A stretch of DNA of 64,000 nucleotides from Bin5 sp965200685 (GCA_965200685.1 OZ241379.1:2418001-2482000); one strand, 5' to 3'. Numbered from the stretch's first letter, positions 27,389-36,174 are shown. The notes: generated from the letters alone by a model not told the origin. Program-made: numbers and translations.

Positions 27389-28378
27389 ATGAGCGAGATG
27401 AACCAACCTACACCCGCTTCCGAATTGGATACCGAACATTGGCTTCATATGTATGAGCAGATGGTGAAGATCCGTGCCTTTGAAGAAGCGGCGAACGATC
27501 TCTATACCAGTGCCAAGATGCCCGGCATCGCCCATCTGTACATCGGTGAGGAAGCGATTGCTGTCGGCATCTGCGAGGCACTACGCCGGGACGATTACAT
27601 CACCAGTACTCATCGGGGCCATGGCCATTGTTTGGCCAAAGGCGCAGATCTGGACCGGATGTTCGCGGAATTGCTGGGCAAGGAAGCAGGCTATTGCCGC
27701 GGCAAAGGCGGCTCCATGCACATCGCCGACCAGGAGACCGGCAATCTGGGGGCCAATGCAATTGTTGGTGGGAGTGCCGGCATCGCCACCGGCGCAGCCC
27801 TATCCGCCAAGATGCGGGGCACAGAGCAGGTGGCTGTCTGCTTCTTTGGTGATGGCGCGCTGGGCCAGGGCCTCTTCTACGAGTCGGTCAATATGGCCCA
27901 ACTCTGGAAGCTGCCGGTGATTTATGTATGCGAGAACAACCAGTACGGCGAATACACGCACAACTCGAAAACCGCGGCCGGCTCGCTCGTAGGCCGGGCC
28001 GCAGGTTTCGGTATCCATGCTGTGGCCATTGATGGCCAGGACATCCTGGCCGTACATCGCACTGCCCGCATTGTCATTGAGCGGGCGCGCACAGGAGGAG
28101 GCCCGGCCTTTCTCGTCTGCAACACCTACCGCTTCCGCGGCCATCATGTCGGGGACATCGACCGGCCTTACCGCAGCCGGGAGGAGGAGGCCCAGTGGGC
28201 CAAGCGGGATCCGCTGAAACTCTTGGAGGCCTGGTTGCTGAAAAGCAACCAAGTGGAAGCACAGGTCTTCCAACGCATTGAGCGGGATGTGCGCGCGGCC
28301 GTTGATGCCGCAGTAGCTTTTGCCTTGGACGCGCCCTATCCCAGTGAAAGTGAGGTGGACCGCCATGTCTATGCCTAA
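27389..28378 (+). CDS. 2-oxoacid (pyruvate/acetoin) dehydrogenase E1 alpha subunit
   Basis: About 329 residues. The thiamine diphosphate motif runs from GDGALGQG (about residue 154) to CENNQYGEYT, and STHRGHGHCLAKG is the conserved substrate-side segment. FRGHHVGDIDRPYR is the phosphorylation-loop equivalent. The length and sequence style fit AcoA/PdhA of the acetoin or pyruvate dehydrogenase complexes. ATG 27389 has GGAG seven bases upstream; the frame is open further left. Its end overlaps the E1 beta gene by 14 bases. Works with the next two genes to convert a 2-oxoacid to acyl-CoA. Confidence 0.9.
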   Translation: MSEMNQPTPASELDTEHWLHMYEQMVKIRAFEEAANDLYTSAKMPGIAHLYIGEEAIAVGICEALRRDDYITSTHRGHGHCLAKGADLDRMFAELLGKEAGYCRGKGGSMHIADQETGNLGANAIVGGSAGIATGAALSAKMRGTEQVAVCFFGDGALGQGLFYESVNMAQLWKLPVIYVCENNQYGEYTHNSKTAAGSLVGRAAGFGIHAVAIDGQDILAVHRTARIVIERARTGGGPAFLVCNTYRFRGHHVGDIDRPYRSREEEAQWAKRDPLKLLEAWLLKSNQVEAQVFQRIERDVRAAVDAAVAFALDAPYPSESEVDRHVYA

Positions 28379-29408
28379 TCATAGGCCACAGGTTGTGTAC
28401 AGTCCGGCGATTCAGGCAGCGGATGTACGGGGGATCACCTTTGGCCAGGCCATACGCGAGGCCATCGCCGAGGAGATGGAGCGGGACGAGCATGTCTTTG
28501 TGGTCGGTGAAGATGTGGCCCAGGCAGGCTCGGTTTTCAAGGTGCTGGTAGGTTTGTTGGATGAGTTCGGGCCTGCGCGGGTGATCGATTCGCCCATTTC
28601 TGAGGCCGGCATCGCGGGCATCGGCGTGGGGGCTGCCATCACCGGCATGCGGCCCATTGTGGACATTATGTTCGGGGATTTCACTACATTGGTGATGGAC
28701 CAGTTGATCAACCAAGCGGCCAAGACCCACTATATGTCCGGCGGCAAACTCACGGTTCCCATGGTCTTGCGGACAACCTTGGGGGCCAGCCGCCGCTCTG
28801 CTGCCCAGCACAGCCAATCCCTCCATGCCCTGTTCAGCCACATCCCCGGCCTGAAAGTGGCCGTTCCCGCCACGCCTTATGACGCCAAAGGGCTGATGAA
28901 AAGCGCGATCCGGGACGAAAATCCGGTAGTGATCTTTGAAGACAAGATGCTCTACCAACAGAAAGGGCCGGTCCCCGAGGAGGAGTATACCCTGCCCTTG
29001 GGCCAAGCGGATGTGAAACGCAGCGGCGAGGACATCACAATCATAGCCACCAGTTCCATGGTATACGTGGCCTTGGAAGCAGCCGAGCAATTGGCCGCTG
29101 CCGGCATCAGCGCAGAGGTGATCGACCCACGCACAACGGTTCCGCTGGACAGAGAGACACTCATCCAATCGGCCAAAAAGACTAGCCGCGCGCTGGTGGT
29201 GGACGAGGGCTATCAACAGTATGGTGTCACGGGCGAGATCGCAGCGACAATCGCTGAGGGCGCGTTCTACTACCTGGACGCGCCTGTCAAGCGCATTGGT
29301 GCTATGAACGTGCCCGTGCCCTTCTCTCCAAGCCTAGAGGATCTGACCATACCAAGCGCAGAACAGATCGTTGAAACTGTGAAATCAGTGACCGGCACAG
29401 GTCCCTGA
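28365..29408 (+). CDS. 2-oxoacid (pyruvate/acetoin) dehydrogenase E1 beta subunit
   Basis: About 347 residues. TFGQAIREAIAEEMERDEHV, VVGEDVAQAGSVFKV, RVIDSPISEAGIAGIGVGAA and VIDPRTTVPLDRE follow the transketolase pyrimidine-binding and C-terminal domains of PdhB/AcoB. It forms the alpha2beta2 E1 with the preceding product. ATG 28365 is preferred because GAGGTGG lies just upstream and the N terminus then matches relatives; the frame extends to 28320. Overlap with the E1 alpha stop suggests coupled translation and equal subunit amounts. Confidence 0.9.
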   Translation: MSMPNHRPQVVYSPAIQAADVRGITFGQAIREAIAEEMERDEHVFVVGEDVAQAGSVFKVLVGLLDEFGPARVIDSPISEAGIAGIGVGAAITGMRPIVDIMFGDFTTLVMDQLINQAAKTHYMSGGKLTVPMVLRTTLGASRRSAAQHSQSLHALFSHIPGLKVAVPATPYDAKGLMKSAIRDENPVVIFEDKMLYQQKGPVPEEEYTLPLGQADVKRSGEDITIIATSSMVYVALEAAEQLAAAGISAEVIDPRTTVPLDRETLIQSAKKTSRALVVDEGYQQYGVTGEIAATIAEGAFYYLDAPVKRIGAMNVPVPFSPSLEDLTIPSAEQIVETVKSVTGTGP

Positions 29409-29424
29409 CCACTGGGGTTTAGAA

Positions 29425-30663
29425 ATGGAGCACAAGGAAATCATCATGCCCGCCTTGGGCATGGCGCAAGATGTAGGCGTTCTGCTGCGCTGGCTGAAAG
29501 AAGAAGGCGAGACCATCCAGGCCGGGGAAGCACTCATGGAGGTGGCCACTGACAAAGTGGATGTGCAGGTAGAAGCACCTGCCTCTGGGGTCCTGGCTGG
29601 GGTGTCCGCACAGGCCGGCGATGAGATCCCCGTCGGCCAGGTCATCGGCTTTATCGTCGTCTCTGGGGGGGCCGGCAGCCCTACAGTACCAGAGCGGACG
29701 GCCAGCCCGGTAGCCGCGCGTATGGCCGCGGAACACGGCATAGATCTCGCACAAGTCCCGGCAACAGGTGAGCGGATTGTCAAAGAAAATGTGGTTGCTC
29801 ATCTCAAGGTACAGCGCGCAGAGGCCAGTGAACCCTCTACAGCTGACCGGGTTCTCGCATCGCCCAAAGCTCGACGCTTGGCCCGGGAACGGGGCATTGA
29901 TCTGGCTGCTGTAGCTGGCAGCGGGCCCCAGGGGGCTGTGCTGGCAGCCGATATAGCCGACCCGCCAACAGCGTTGAGCAGTGACCCCCCACAGACCACA
30001 GAAGTTTCAGTCTCTCGCATCTGGCAGGTAATGGCCCAGCGCTTGACAGAAAGCTGGACAACGATCCCGCATTTCTATCTGCTGCGAGAGGTGGACGCCT
30101 CCCGGCTCAAGGGCTGGCGCAACGCGCTGGCCCACGTGACGACAAAGATCACGTATACGGATCTACTCATCAAGTTGGTGGCCCTCTCCCTGCGGGCCCA
30201 GCCCCGGCTCAATGCTTCGTTTGCAAATGGGACAATCAGGGCTAATCCTGACATACACATCGGTTTCGCGATGGCTGTAGAGGATGGCCTGCTCGTGCCC
30301 ATCGTCCACAACGCGGACCAACGTAGGGTGGAGAGCATTGCCGAGTGCCGCATAGATCGAATCAAGCGTGCCCACAGTGGCGAGTTACAGCCCTCCGACT
30401 TCGCGGGCGGGACATTTACGATCAGCAATTTGGGCATGTATGGCGTAGACGCGTTCAATGCCATTGTCAACCCGCCCCAGGCCGCGATTCTGGCTGTAGG
30501 CCGCATCGCGGACCGGGTGGTGGCGGTAGAGGGGCAGCCCGCGGTTCTTCCGATGCTCACCCTAACCCTTTCCTGTGATCACCGGGTCGTGGATGGTGTC
30601 CAGGCCGCACAGTTCCTGGATCATCTAGCCGGGCTGATCGAAGAGCCGCTGCGTGCACTTTAA
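29425..30663 (+). CDS. Dihydrolipoamide acyltransferase E2 with two peripheral-binding-like segments
   Basis: 412 residues. A single N-terminal lipoyl domain has the lipoylated lysine at K44 (ATDKVDV). Two segments then resemble peripheral subunit-binding domains: ARMAAEHGIDLAQVPATGE (from about 91) and ARRLARERGIDLAAVAGSG (from about 150). The catalytic domain ends with CDHRVVDG, giving the active-site His386 and Asp390. E2 transfers the acyl group from lipoamide to CoA. Most bacterial E2 proteins have one binding domain, so the doubled segment is notable. No E3 (dihydrolipoamide dehydrogenase) lies in the window and must come from elsewhere. Confidence 0.9.
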   Translation: MEHKEIIMPALGMAQDVGVLLRWLKEEGETIQAGEALMEVATDKVDVQVEAPASGVLAGVSAQAGDEIPVGQVIGFIVVSGGAGSPTVPERTASPVAARMAAEHGIDLAQVPATGERIVKENVVAHLKVQRAEASEPSTADRVLASPKARRLARERGIDLAAVAGSGPQGAVLAADIADPPTALSSDPPQTTEVSVSRIWQVMAQRLTESWTTIPHFYLLREVDASRLKGWRNALAHVTTKITYTDLLIKLVALSLRAQPRLNASFANGTIRANPDIHIGFAMAVEDGLLVPIVHNADQRRVESIAECRIDRIKRAHSGELQPSDFAGGTFTISNLGMYGVDAFNAIVNPPQAAILAVGRIADRVVAVEGQPAVLPMLTLTLSCDHRVVDGVQAAQFLDHLAGLIEEPLRAL

Positions 30664-30708
30664 TCAAACACAAACAGGTAGTACCCTAACTGATGGAATG
30701 AGGAGAAC

Positions 30709-31584
30709 ATGCCACGCATTAACAGAGCCATTGAATTACTGGAAGCGGGACAGCCGGTCTACTATAGCGGCGTCCATGGTGGGTTGACCTACGAGAACGG
30801 CAAGGCATCCATAGACACTTGGGCCGACTACTTGCTGGTAGAGTTTGAGCATGGGGCCTTTGATCCTGTGGGCCTAGGCGCATTTATGCAGGGGCTGGTG
30901 GATGCCGGCCCCACGAGAAGTGGGCACCGCACACCTGCGGTCATCTGCACACTGCCTACCGATGGCAGCGATGAGACTGTCATGCGGGCCAATGCTTGGA
31001 TGATCAAACAGGTGTTGGCCCGGGGCGTCCATGGGATTTTACTCTGCCATGCGGAAACACCTGGCGCGGTCAAGGTTTTTGTCGAATCATCGCGTTACCC
31101 CATCCACACCATCGGTAGAGGCGAAGGTGGCTTGGGGCAGGGCCGCAGAGGTGCGGGCGGGCAGGCTATGGCCGCGGCGATTTGGGGAATTACAGCCCAG
31201 GAATACGTTCAAAAGGCCGATGTCTGGCCCCTGAATCCCGCAGGCGAGCTGCTTCTCGGCCTGAAGATCGAAAACCGGCGGGCCCTTGGCAACGCGGAGG
31301 CCAGTGCTGCGCTGCCGGGTATCGCATTTGCCGAATGGGGGCCGGGGGATATGGGCATGAGTCTCGGCCACCCGGACGCCCACGACCCGCCCTATCCGCC
31401 TGATATGCGCGCGGCCCAGGCCCGGGTGAAAGCAGCTTGTGACGCGGCCAAGATCTTCTTTCTGGACGGCGTGAGAGCCCATGATGTGCAAGAACGCATT
31501 GACGAGGGCGTGATGATCGGTTCAGCGACAGAAGAGGCAGCCCGGGCCGGGCGTATGTATACCAAGCGGCCCATGCCTTGGTGA
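30709..31584 (+). CDS. HpcH/HpaI aldolase family protein
   Basis: 291 residues. LLVEFEHGAFDP is the family's (D/E)xEHxxxD metal and substrate site, and GILLCHAETPGAV corresponds to the QxE-type region. The C-terminal part (AEWGPGDMGMSLGHPDAHDP) matches the GPxDLxxSLG segment of class II pyruvate aldolases. Such enzymes cleave hydroxy-oxoacids to pyruvate or oxaloacetate and an aldehyde. Pyruvate would feed the adjacent E1-E2 complex, which makes the pairing sensible. GAGGAGA stands five bases before the ATG. Confidence 0.82.
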   Translation: MPRINRAIELLEAGQPVYYSGVHGGLTYENGKASIDTWADYLLVEFEHGAFDPVGLGAFMQGLVDAGPTRSGHRTPAVICTLPTDGSDETVMRANAWMIKQVLARGVHGILLCHAETPGAVKVFVESSRYPIHTIGRGEGGLGQGRRGAGGQAMAAAIWGITAQEYVQKADVWPLNPAGELLLGLKIENRRALGNAEASAALPGIAFAEWGPGDMGMSLGHPDAHDPPYPPDMRAAQARVKAACDAAKIFFLDGVRAHDVQERIDEGVMIGSATEEAARAGRMYTKRPMPW

Positions 31585-31684
31585 AGAACCGCAATTCTGC
31601 TGCATATAGAAAGCAGATCATAGGCTTGAATCCTGTCCTACCCATACACCTTGACAAGGTGTTTTCCCTAGGAACAAAAATCAA

Positions 31685-32950
31685 ATGGAGAAAATTGCAC
31701 TCGCAATCGTTGGCTGTGGCGGCATGGGCCATCGCCATCTGTACGGATTGGCGGAATTGCACACTATCGGCATGTCGCCCTTTGAACTGGTAGGGGTCTG
31801 TGACCCCGTGACGGCCAATGCAGAGTCCCTGGCGACCGCTGCGGAGGAACGTCTTGGGGTGCGTCCAATGGTTGTGGAGCGGATGGACAAATTGGCTGCT
31901 CTGGGTGTGGTGGCTGTGGATATTACAACCACCCCGCCTTACCATCACAGTTTGGCAGTGGAAGCGGTTGAACGGGGTTGGCATGCCATGATCGAAAAAC
32001 CGGTCGGCCTGACCGTGCGCGCTAGCAATCGAATCCGCGAGGCGGCAGCCCGCACAGGCAAGATCGTCAGTGTCGCGGAGAACTACCGGCGGGATCCCAT
32101 GAACCGCTTGGGGAAGGCACTGTTGGATGCCGGCATTATCGGCAGGCCTCGGCTCATGCTTCACAACACGATGGGTGGCGGTTCTCAGATGCTCATCTCT
32201 GTCTGGCGACACCAGAAAAACCAGAGCGGTGTGCTGCTGGATGTGGGCGTCCATTTCAGCGATATTCTCGAATACTATCTCGGTCCCATCATCAGTGTCT
32301 ACGCTCAAACTCGTCTACATGAGCCATTGCGGCGCAACCCGGCCGCTGGGCTGGATGTGGGCGCGCCCTCCAATCCGGCCGGCGTGTACGGCAAGTGGCA
32401 AAAGCAGATGCCCGCAGAATTTGAGGCCACGGCCGAAGACGCAGCCTATGCCACACTGCTGTTTGAAAGTGGCGCGGTGTGCCAATACATTGAAGATCAC
32501 GCTGGCCATGGCCAAGGTGTGTGGACTCGACAGATTCATGGTTCCACAGGCTCATTGGAACTGCCCCCCGACCGCTCCGGCCAGCTCATTACGCTGCACA
32601 AAGATGGCGAATCGATCTGCGCTGCAAGCATTCTCGATCTGGTGCCGGAGTTCCATTTGCAGCCGGTCATGGCCGCCCTCTTCCACGGCGAACGCCTGTG
32701 GGGCTACGATTTTTCCTTCCCTGAGACGGACCGCAAGCTGATCGCAGCCGAGTACAGCGAGCTGGGCCAGGCCATTGAAAGCGGCACTGCGGTTGAGGTG
32801 GACACAACCCAAGGCGGGCGTTCCGTGGCCGTCTCCTACGCCATGCTGGAATCAAATCTGGTTGGGCGGGCGGTGACCTTGGAGGAAGTCTTGGCAGAGG
32901 AGCTTGATGGCTACCAGCGCGAGATCGATAGAGAGCTGGGGCTGGTTTAG
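31685..32950 (+). CDS. Gfo/Idh/MocA family oxidoreductase
   Basis: 421 residues. GCGGMGHRHLYG is the N-terminal NAD(P)-binding loop and EKPVGLTV the family's EKP motif. The C-terminal alpha/beta domain contains LLDVGVHFSDILEYYLG with the catalytic-region His. These enzymes oxidise or reduce sugar, inositol or sugar-acid hydroxyls. It is the last gene of the operon, 100 bases after the aldolase gene; no clear terminator follows. The next 309 bases hold a gene remnant and the first promoter of the coiled-coil array. Confidence 0.85.
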   Translation: MEKIALAIVGCGGMGHRHLYGLAELHTIGMSPFELVGVCDPVTANAESLATAAEERLGVRPMVVERMDKLAALGVVAVDITTTPPYHHSLAVEAVERGWHAMIEKPVGLTVRASNRIREAAARTGKIVSVAENYRRDPMNRLGKALLDAGIIGRPRLMLHNTMGGGSQMLISVWRHQKNQSGVLLDVGVHFSDILEYYLGPIISVYAQTRLHEPLRRNPAAGLDVGAPSNPAGVYGKWQKQMPAEFEATAEDAAYATLLFESGAVCQYIEDHAGHGQGVWTRQIHGSTGSLELPPDRSGQLITLHKDGESICAASILDLVPEFHLQPVMAALFHGERLWGYDFSFPETDRKLIAAEYSELGQAIESGTAVEVDTTQGGRSVAVSYAMLESNLVGRAVTLEEVLAEELDGYQREIDRELGLV

Positions 32951-33112
32951 CACTTGCCCGCCCCTGGGGTCAGCCCTCCGCCATCATGGCCTGTAGATGA
33001 TTACCGTACACAAGCGGCCAGACCGCAGTGCCCTATTCTCTGCTGGCAGCCCCGATGACTGCAGCAATTGTGGGCCGCGATCGGGGCAGATCAGACACGC
33101 TGCCCCGTAAAT

Positions 33113-33175
33113 CTGGGGATTGCCATAGGCGTAGGTGTCTGGCTGCTGTTGCTGCGTATGGCCGGCGGGTTATGA
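33113..33175 (+). pseudogene. Truncated 3' remnant of a coiled-coil array gene
   Basis: The bases encode the tail seen in the middle array genes (GIAIG-V--LLLRMAGGL and stop) with a few changes, but nothing upstream continues the frame. It is followed by the same spacer, palindrome and promoter that separate intact copies, so an extra copy once stood here. The rest of the 32951-33112 interval shows nothing recognisable. Confidence 0.75.
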
Positions 33176-33191
33176 AAGGTGATGGTCGGGC

Positions 33192-33222
33192 GCGCTGGCC
33201 AGCGCATGGATTGTGATATAAT
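33192..33222 (+). promoter_or_regulatory. Array promoter 1 with operator-like palindrome
   Basis: Perfect 14-base palindrome GCGCTGGCCAGCGC (33192-33205) lies 11 bases before TATAAT (33217-33222). A TG one base ahead of TATAAT makes an extended -10. The palindrome occupies the place where a -35 box would be, so a dimeric regulator binding there would touch RNA polymerase. A strong GGGAGG ribosome site follows, seven bases ahead of the gene's ATG. The same arrangement recurs before all six array genes. Confidence 0.65.
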
Positions 33223-33259
33223 GGCTGCCTTATAATAAACAGGTATTGGGAGGTTTAGC

Positions 33260-33820
33260 ATGGCGGGGGTTTTGTTGGATGAGGGTTTGCGGGCTAGAGA
33301 AAGGCTGGCCAAAGTTGAGGGTCGGTTAGAGGAATCGCATAGGCATGTGGCTACACGGGAGGACGTCCAGGCGGTACGAACAGAGCTGGTAGGTGTTCGG
33401 TCTGACTTGAAGGCGGAGATAGCCGGCGTCCAAGCTGCTCTGCAGGAGGACGTCCAGGCGGTACGAACAGAGCTGGTAGGCGTCCAAGCTACTCTGCAGT
33501 CGGAGATAGCAGACGTCAGGGTAGATGTTCAGTCTGTGCGAACAGAACTGGCAGACGTCCAAGCTGCTCTGCAGTCGGAGATAGCAGACGTCAGGGTAGA
33601 TGTTCAGTCTGTGCGAACAGAACTGGCAGACGTCCAAGCTGCTCTGCAGTCGGAGATAGCCGGCGTCCAAGCTACTCTGAAAGAAGACAGGGCGGATGTG
33701 CAGTCTGATATGCGCGTGTTGCGTATATGGATGTTCGTCGGCGTGTTGGTTCTGGCCTTCCTTGATGATATAAACCTGATCGATGTGCTTCTCCAGTTGC
33801 GCCGGCTTGGTGGTGGCTAA
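33260..33820 (+). CDS. Coiled-coil, C-terminally membrane-anchored array protein 1
   Basis: 186 residues. A charged N terminus (MAGVLLDEGLRARERLAKVE) leads to ATREDVQAVRTEL and then a long coiled coil of 11-residue (VQAALQSEIAG-like) and 14-residue (VRVDVQSVRTELAD-like) modules. It ends in a hydrophobic helix and INLIDVLLQLRRLGGG. This tail differs from array members 2-5 but resembles member 6. No signal peptide, so a cytoplasmic coiled coil tethered by its C terminus is predicted. I do not recognise a characterised family; the layout is loosely like DUF1640/CCDC90-type proteins. Confidence 0.75.
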   Translation: MAGVLLDEGLRARERLAKVEGRLEESHRHVATREDVQAVRTELVGVRSDLKAEIAGVQAALQEDVQAVRTELVGVQATLQSEIADVRVDVQSVRTELADVQAALQSEIADVRVDVQSVRTELADVQAALQSEIAGVQATLKEDRADVQSDMRVLRIWMFVGVLVLAFLDDINLIDVLLQLRRLGGG

Positions 33821-33836
33821 CAGCAGAGAATCTGCA

Positions 33837-33884
33837 GGCGTAGGTGTCTTGCTGCTGTTGCTGCGTATGGCCGGCGGGTTATGA
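33837..33884 (+). pseudogene. Second truncated tail remnant, directly after array gene 1
   Basis: About 48 bases encode the last residues of the middle-copy tail (GVLLLLLRMAGGL and stop) but stand after the stop of gene 1, which has a different tail. This looks like the scar of a recombination in which an alternative tail was inserted ahead of the original one. Confidence 0.7.
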
Positions 33885-33900
33885 AAAGTGATGGTCGGGC

Positions 33901-33931
33901 GCGCTGGCCAGCGCATGGATTGTGATATAAT
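33901..33931 (+). promoter_or_regulatory. Array promoter 2 with perfect palindrome
   Basis: Palindrome at 33901-33914 and TATAAT at 33926-33931, same 11-base spacing as promoter 1. The leader to the ATG at 33974 carries the same GGGAGG site. Confidence 0.65.
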
Positions 33932-33973
33932 GGCTATCTAGATGTATAACCAACATGTATTGGGAGGTTTAGC

Positions 33974-34654
33974 ATGGCGGGGATTTTGTTGGATGAGGGT
34001 TTGCGGGATAGGGAAAGGCTGGCGGAGAGTTTGCGGGATAGAGAAAGGCTGGCCAAAGTAGAGGGTCGGTTAGAGGAATCGCATAGGCATGTGGCTACAC
34101 GGGAGGACGTCCAGGCGGTCCGAACAGGGCTGGTAGGCGTCCAAGCTGCTCTGCAGTCGGAGATAGCAGACGTCAGGGTAGATGTTCAGTCTGTGCGAAC
34201 AGAACTGGCAGACGTCCAAGCTACTCTACAGGAGGACGTCCAGGCGGTACGAACAGAGCTGGTAGGCGTCCAAGCTACTCTGCAGTCGGAGATATCCGGC
34301 GTGCGGTCTGAATTGAAGTCGGAGATATCCGGCGTGCGGTCTGAATTGAAGTCGGAGATATCCGGCGTGCGGTCTGAATTGAAGTCGGAGATAGCCGGCG
34401 TCAGGGTAGATGTTCAGTCTGTGCGAACAGAACTGACAGACGTCCAAGCTGCTCTGCAGTCAGAGATAGCCGGCGTCCAAGCTACTCTGCAGGCCGAGAC
34501 CGCCGGTGTTCGGTCTGAATTGAAGTCAGAGATAGCCGATGTCAAATCTGATATGCGCTGGCTAAAGTGGCTGCTGGGGATCGGGGCCTCTCTGGGGATT
34601 GCCATAGGCACAGGTGTCCTGCTGCTGTTGCTGCGTATGGCCGGCGGGTTATGA
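33974..34654 (+). CDS. Coiled-coil, C-terminally membrane-anchored array protein 2
   Basis: 226 residues. The N terminus has an extra copy of the LRDRERLAE segment compared with gene 1. The central coil includes three successive VRSELKSEISG-type 11-residue modules not seen three in a row in the other copies. It ends in DMRWLKWLLGIGASLG followed by a hydrophobic helix and LLLLRMAGGL, the type-1 tail shared by genes 2-5. A basic and tryptophan-rich stretch just before the helix suits the inner membrane interface. Function unknown. Confidence 0.75.
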   Translation: MAGILLDEGLRDRERLAESLRDRERLAKVEGRLEESHRHVATREDVQAVRTGLVGVQAALQSEIADVRVDVQSVRTELADVQATLQEDVQAVRTELVGVQATLQSEISGVRSELKSEISGVRSELKSEISGVRSELKSEIAGVRVDVQSVRTELTDVQAALQSEIAGVQATLQAETAGVRSELKSEIADVKSDMRWLKWLLGIGASLGIAIGTGVLLLLLRMAGGL

Positions 34655-34670
34655 AAGGTGATGGTCGGGC

Positions 34671-34701
34671 GCGCTGGCCAGCGCATGGATTGTGATATAA
34701 T
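34671..34701 (+). promoter_or_regulatory. Array promoter 3 with perfect palindrome
   Basis: Palindrome at 34671-34684, TATAAT at 34696-34701. The whole gap from the previous stop to the next ATG is 89 bases, the same as before genes 4 and 5. Confidence 0.65.
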
Positions 34702-34743
34702 GGCTGTCTAGATGTATAACCAACATGTATTGGGAGGTTTAGC

Positions 34744-35460
34744 ATGGCGGGGGTTTTGTTGGATGAGGGTTTGCGGGATAGAGAAAGGCTGGCGGAGAGT
34801 TTGCGGGATAGGGAAAGGCTGGCTAGGGAAAGGCTGGCCAAAGTAGAGGGTCAGTTAGAGGAATCGCATAGGCATGTGGCTACACGGGAGGACGTCCAGG
34901 CGGTCCGAACAGGGCTGGTAGGCGTCCAAGCTGCTCTGCAGTCGGAGATATCCGGCGTCCAAGCTGCTCTGCAGTCGGAGATAGCAGACGTCAGGGTAGA
35001 TGTTCAGTCTGTGCGAACAGAACTGGCAGACGTCCAAGCTGCTCTGCAGTCGGAGATAGCAGACGTCAGGGTAGATGTTCAGTCTGTGCGAACAGAACTG
35101 GCAGACGTCCAAGCTACTCTGCAGTCGGAGATATCCGGCGTTCGGTCTGAATTGAAGGCGGAGATATCCGGCGTGCGGTCTGAATTGAAGGCGGAGATAT
35201 CCGGCGTCAGGGTAGATGTTCAGTCTGTGCGAACAGAACTGGCAGACGTCCAAACTACTCTGCAGTCGGAGATAGCCGGCGTCCAAGCTACTCTGCAGGC
35301 CGAGACCGCCGGTGTTCGGTCTGAATTGAAGTCGGAGATAGCCGATGTCAAATCTGATATGCGCTGGCTAAAGTGGCTGCTGGGGATCGGGGCCTCTCTG
35401 GGCGTTGCCATAGGCACAGGTGTCTTGCTGCTGTTGCTGCGTATGGCCGGCGGGTTATGA
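34744..35460 (+). CDS. Coiled-coil, C-terminally membrane-anchored array protein 3
   Basis: 238 residues, the longest member. The N terminus reads through LRDRERLAES, LRDRERLARERLAKVEG. Two consecutive 25-residue units (14-residue VRVDVQSVRTELAD plus 11-residue VQAALQSEIAD type) follow, then VRSELKAEISG modules, and the type-1 tail. Nucleotide identity to genes 4 and 5 is very high over the 5' and 3' thirds, while the middle differs by whole modules. Function unknown. Confidence 0.75.
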   Translation: MAGVLLDEGLRDRERLAESLRDRERLARERLAKVEGQLEESHRHVATREDVQAVRTGLVGVQAALQSEISGVQAALQSEIADVRVDVQSVRTELADVQAALQSEIADVRVDVQSVRTELADVQATLQSEISGVRSELKAEISGVRSELKAEISGVRVDVQSVRTELADVQTTLQSEIAGVQATLQAETAGVRSELKSEIADVKSDMRWLKWLLGIGASLGVAIGTGVLLLLLRMAGGL

Positions 35461-35476
35461 AAAGTGATGGGCGGGC

Positions 35477-35507
35477 GCGCTGGCCAGCGCCTAGATTGTG
35501 ATATAAT
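35477..35507 (+). promoter_or_regulatory. Array promoter 4 with perfect palindrome
   Basis: Palindrome at 35477-35490 and TATAAT at 35502-35507. The bases after the palindrome read CTAGATTG rather than ATGGATTG, a difference shared with promoter 5. Confidence 0.65.
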
Positions 35508-35549
35508 GGCTGTCTAGATATATAACCAACATGTATTGGGAGGTTTAGC

Positions 35550-36158
35550 ATGGCGGGGGTTTTGTTGGATGAGGGTTTGCGGGATAGAGAAAGGCTGGCG
35601 GAGAGTTTGCGGGATAGGGAAAGGCTGGCTAGGGAAAGGCTGGCCAAAGTAGAGGGTCAGTTAGAGGAATCGCATAGGCATGTGGCTACACGGGAGGACG
35701 TCCAAGCGGTACGAACAGAGCTGGTAGGCGTCCAAGTTGCTCTGCAGTCGGAGATATCCGGTGTCCAAGCTGCTCTGCAGTCGGAGATAGCAGACGTCAG
35801 GGTAGATGTTCAGTCTGTGCGAACAGAACTGGCAGACGTCCAAGCTACTCTGCAGTCGGAGATATCCGGCGTCCAAGCTGCTCTGCAGTCGGAGATAGCA
35901 GACGTCCGGGTAGATGTTCAGTCTGTGCGAACAGAACTGGCAGACGTCCAAACTACTCTGCAGTCGGAGATAGCCGGCGTCCAAGCTACTCTGCAGGCCG
36001 AGACCGCCGGTGTTCGGTCTGAATTGAAGTCGGAGATAGCCGATGTCAAATCTGATATGCGCTGGCTAAAGTGGCTGCTGGGGATCGGGGCCTCTCTGGG
36101 CGTTGCCATAGGCACAGGTGTCTTGCTGCTGTTGCTGCGTATGGCCGGCGGGTTATGA
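35550..36158 (+). CDS. Coiled-coil, C-terminally membrane-anchored array protein 4
   Basis: 202 residues. Same N terminus as gene 3, a shorter coil lacking the VRSELKAEISG modules in the middle, and the type-1 tail. It is 36 residues shorter than gene 3 and 33 shorter than gene 5, differences that are sums of 11 and 14, as expected if whole modules are gained and lost. Function unknown. Confidence 0.75.
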   Translation: MAGVLLDEGLRDRERLAESLRDRERLARERLAKVEGQLEESHRHVATREDVQAVRTELVGVQVALQSEISGVQAALQSEIADVRVDVQSVRTELADVQATLQSEISGVQAALQSEIADVRVDVQSVRTELADVQTTLQSEIAGVQATLQAETAGVRSELKSEIADVKSDMRWLKWLLGIGASLGVAIGTGVLLLLLRMAGGL

Positions 36159-36174
36159 AAAGTGATGGGCGGGC

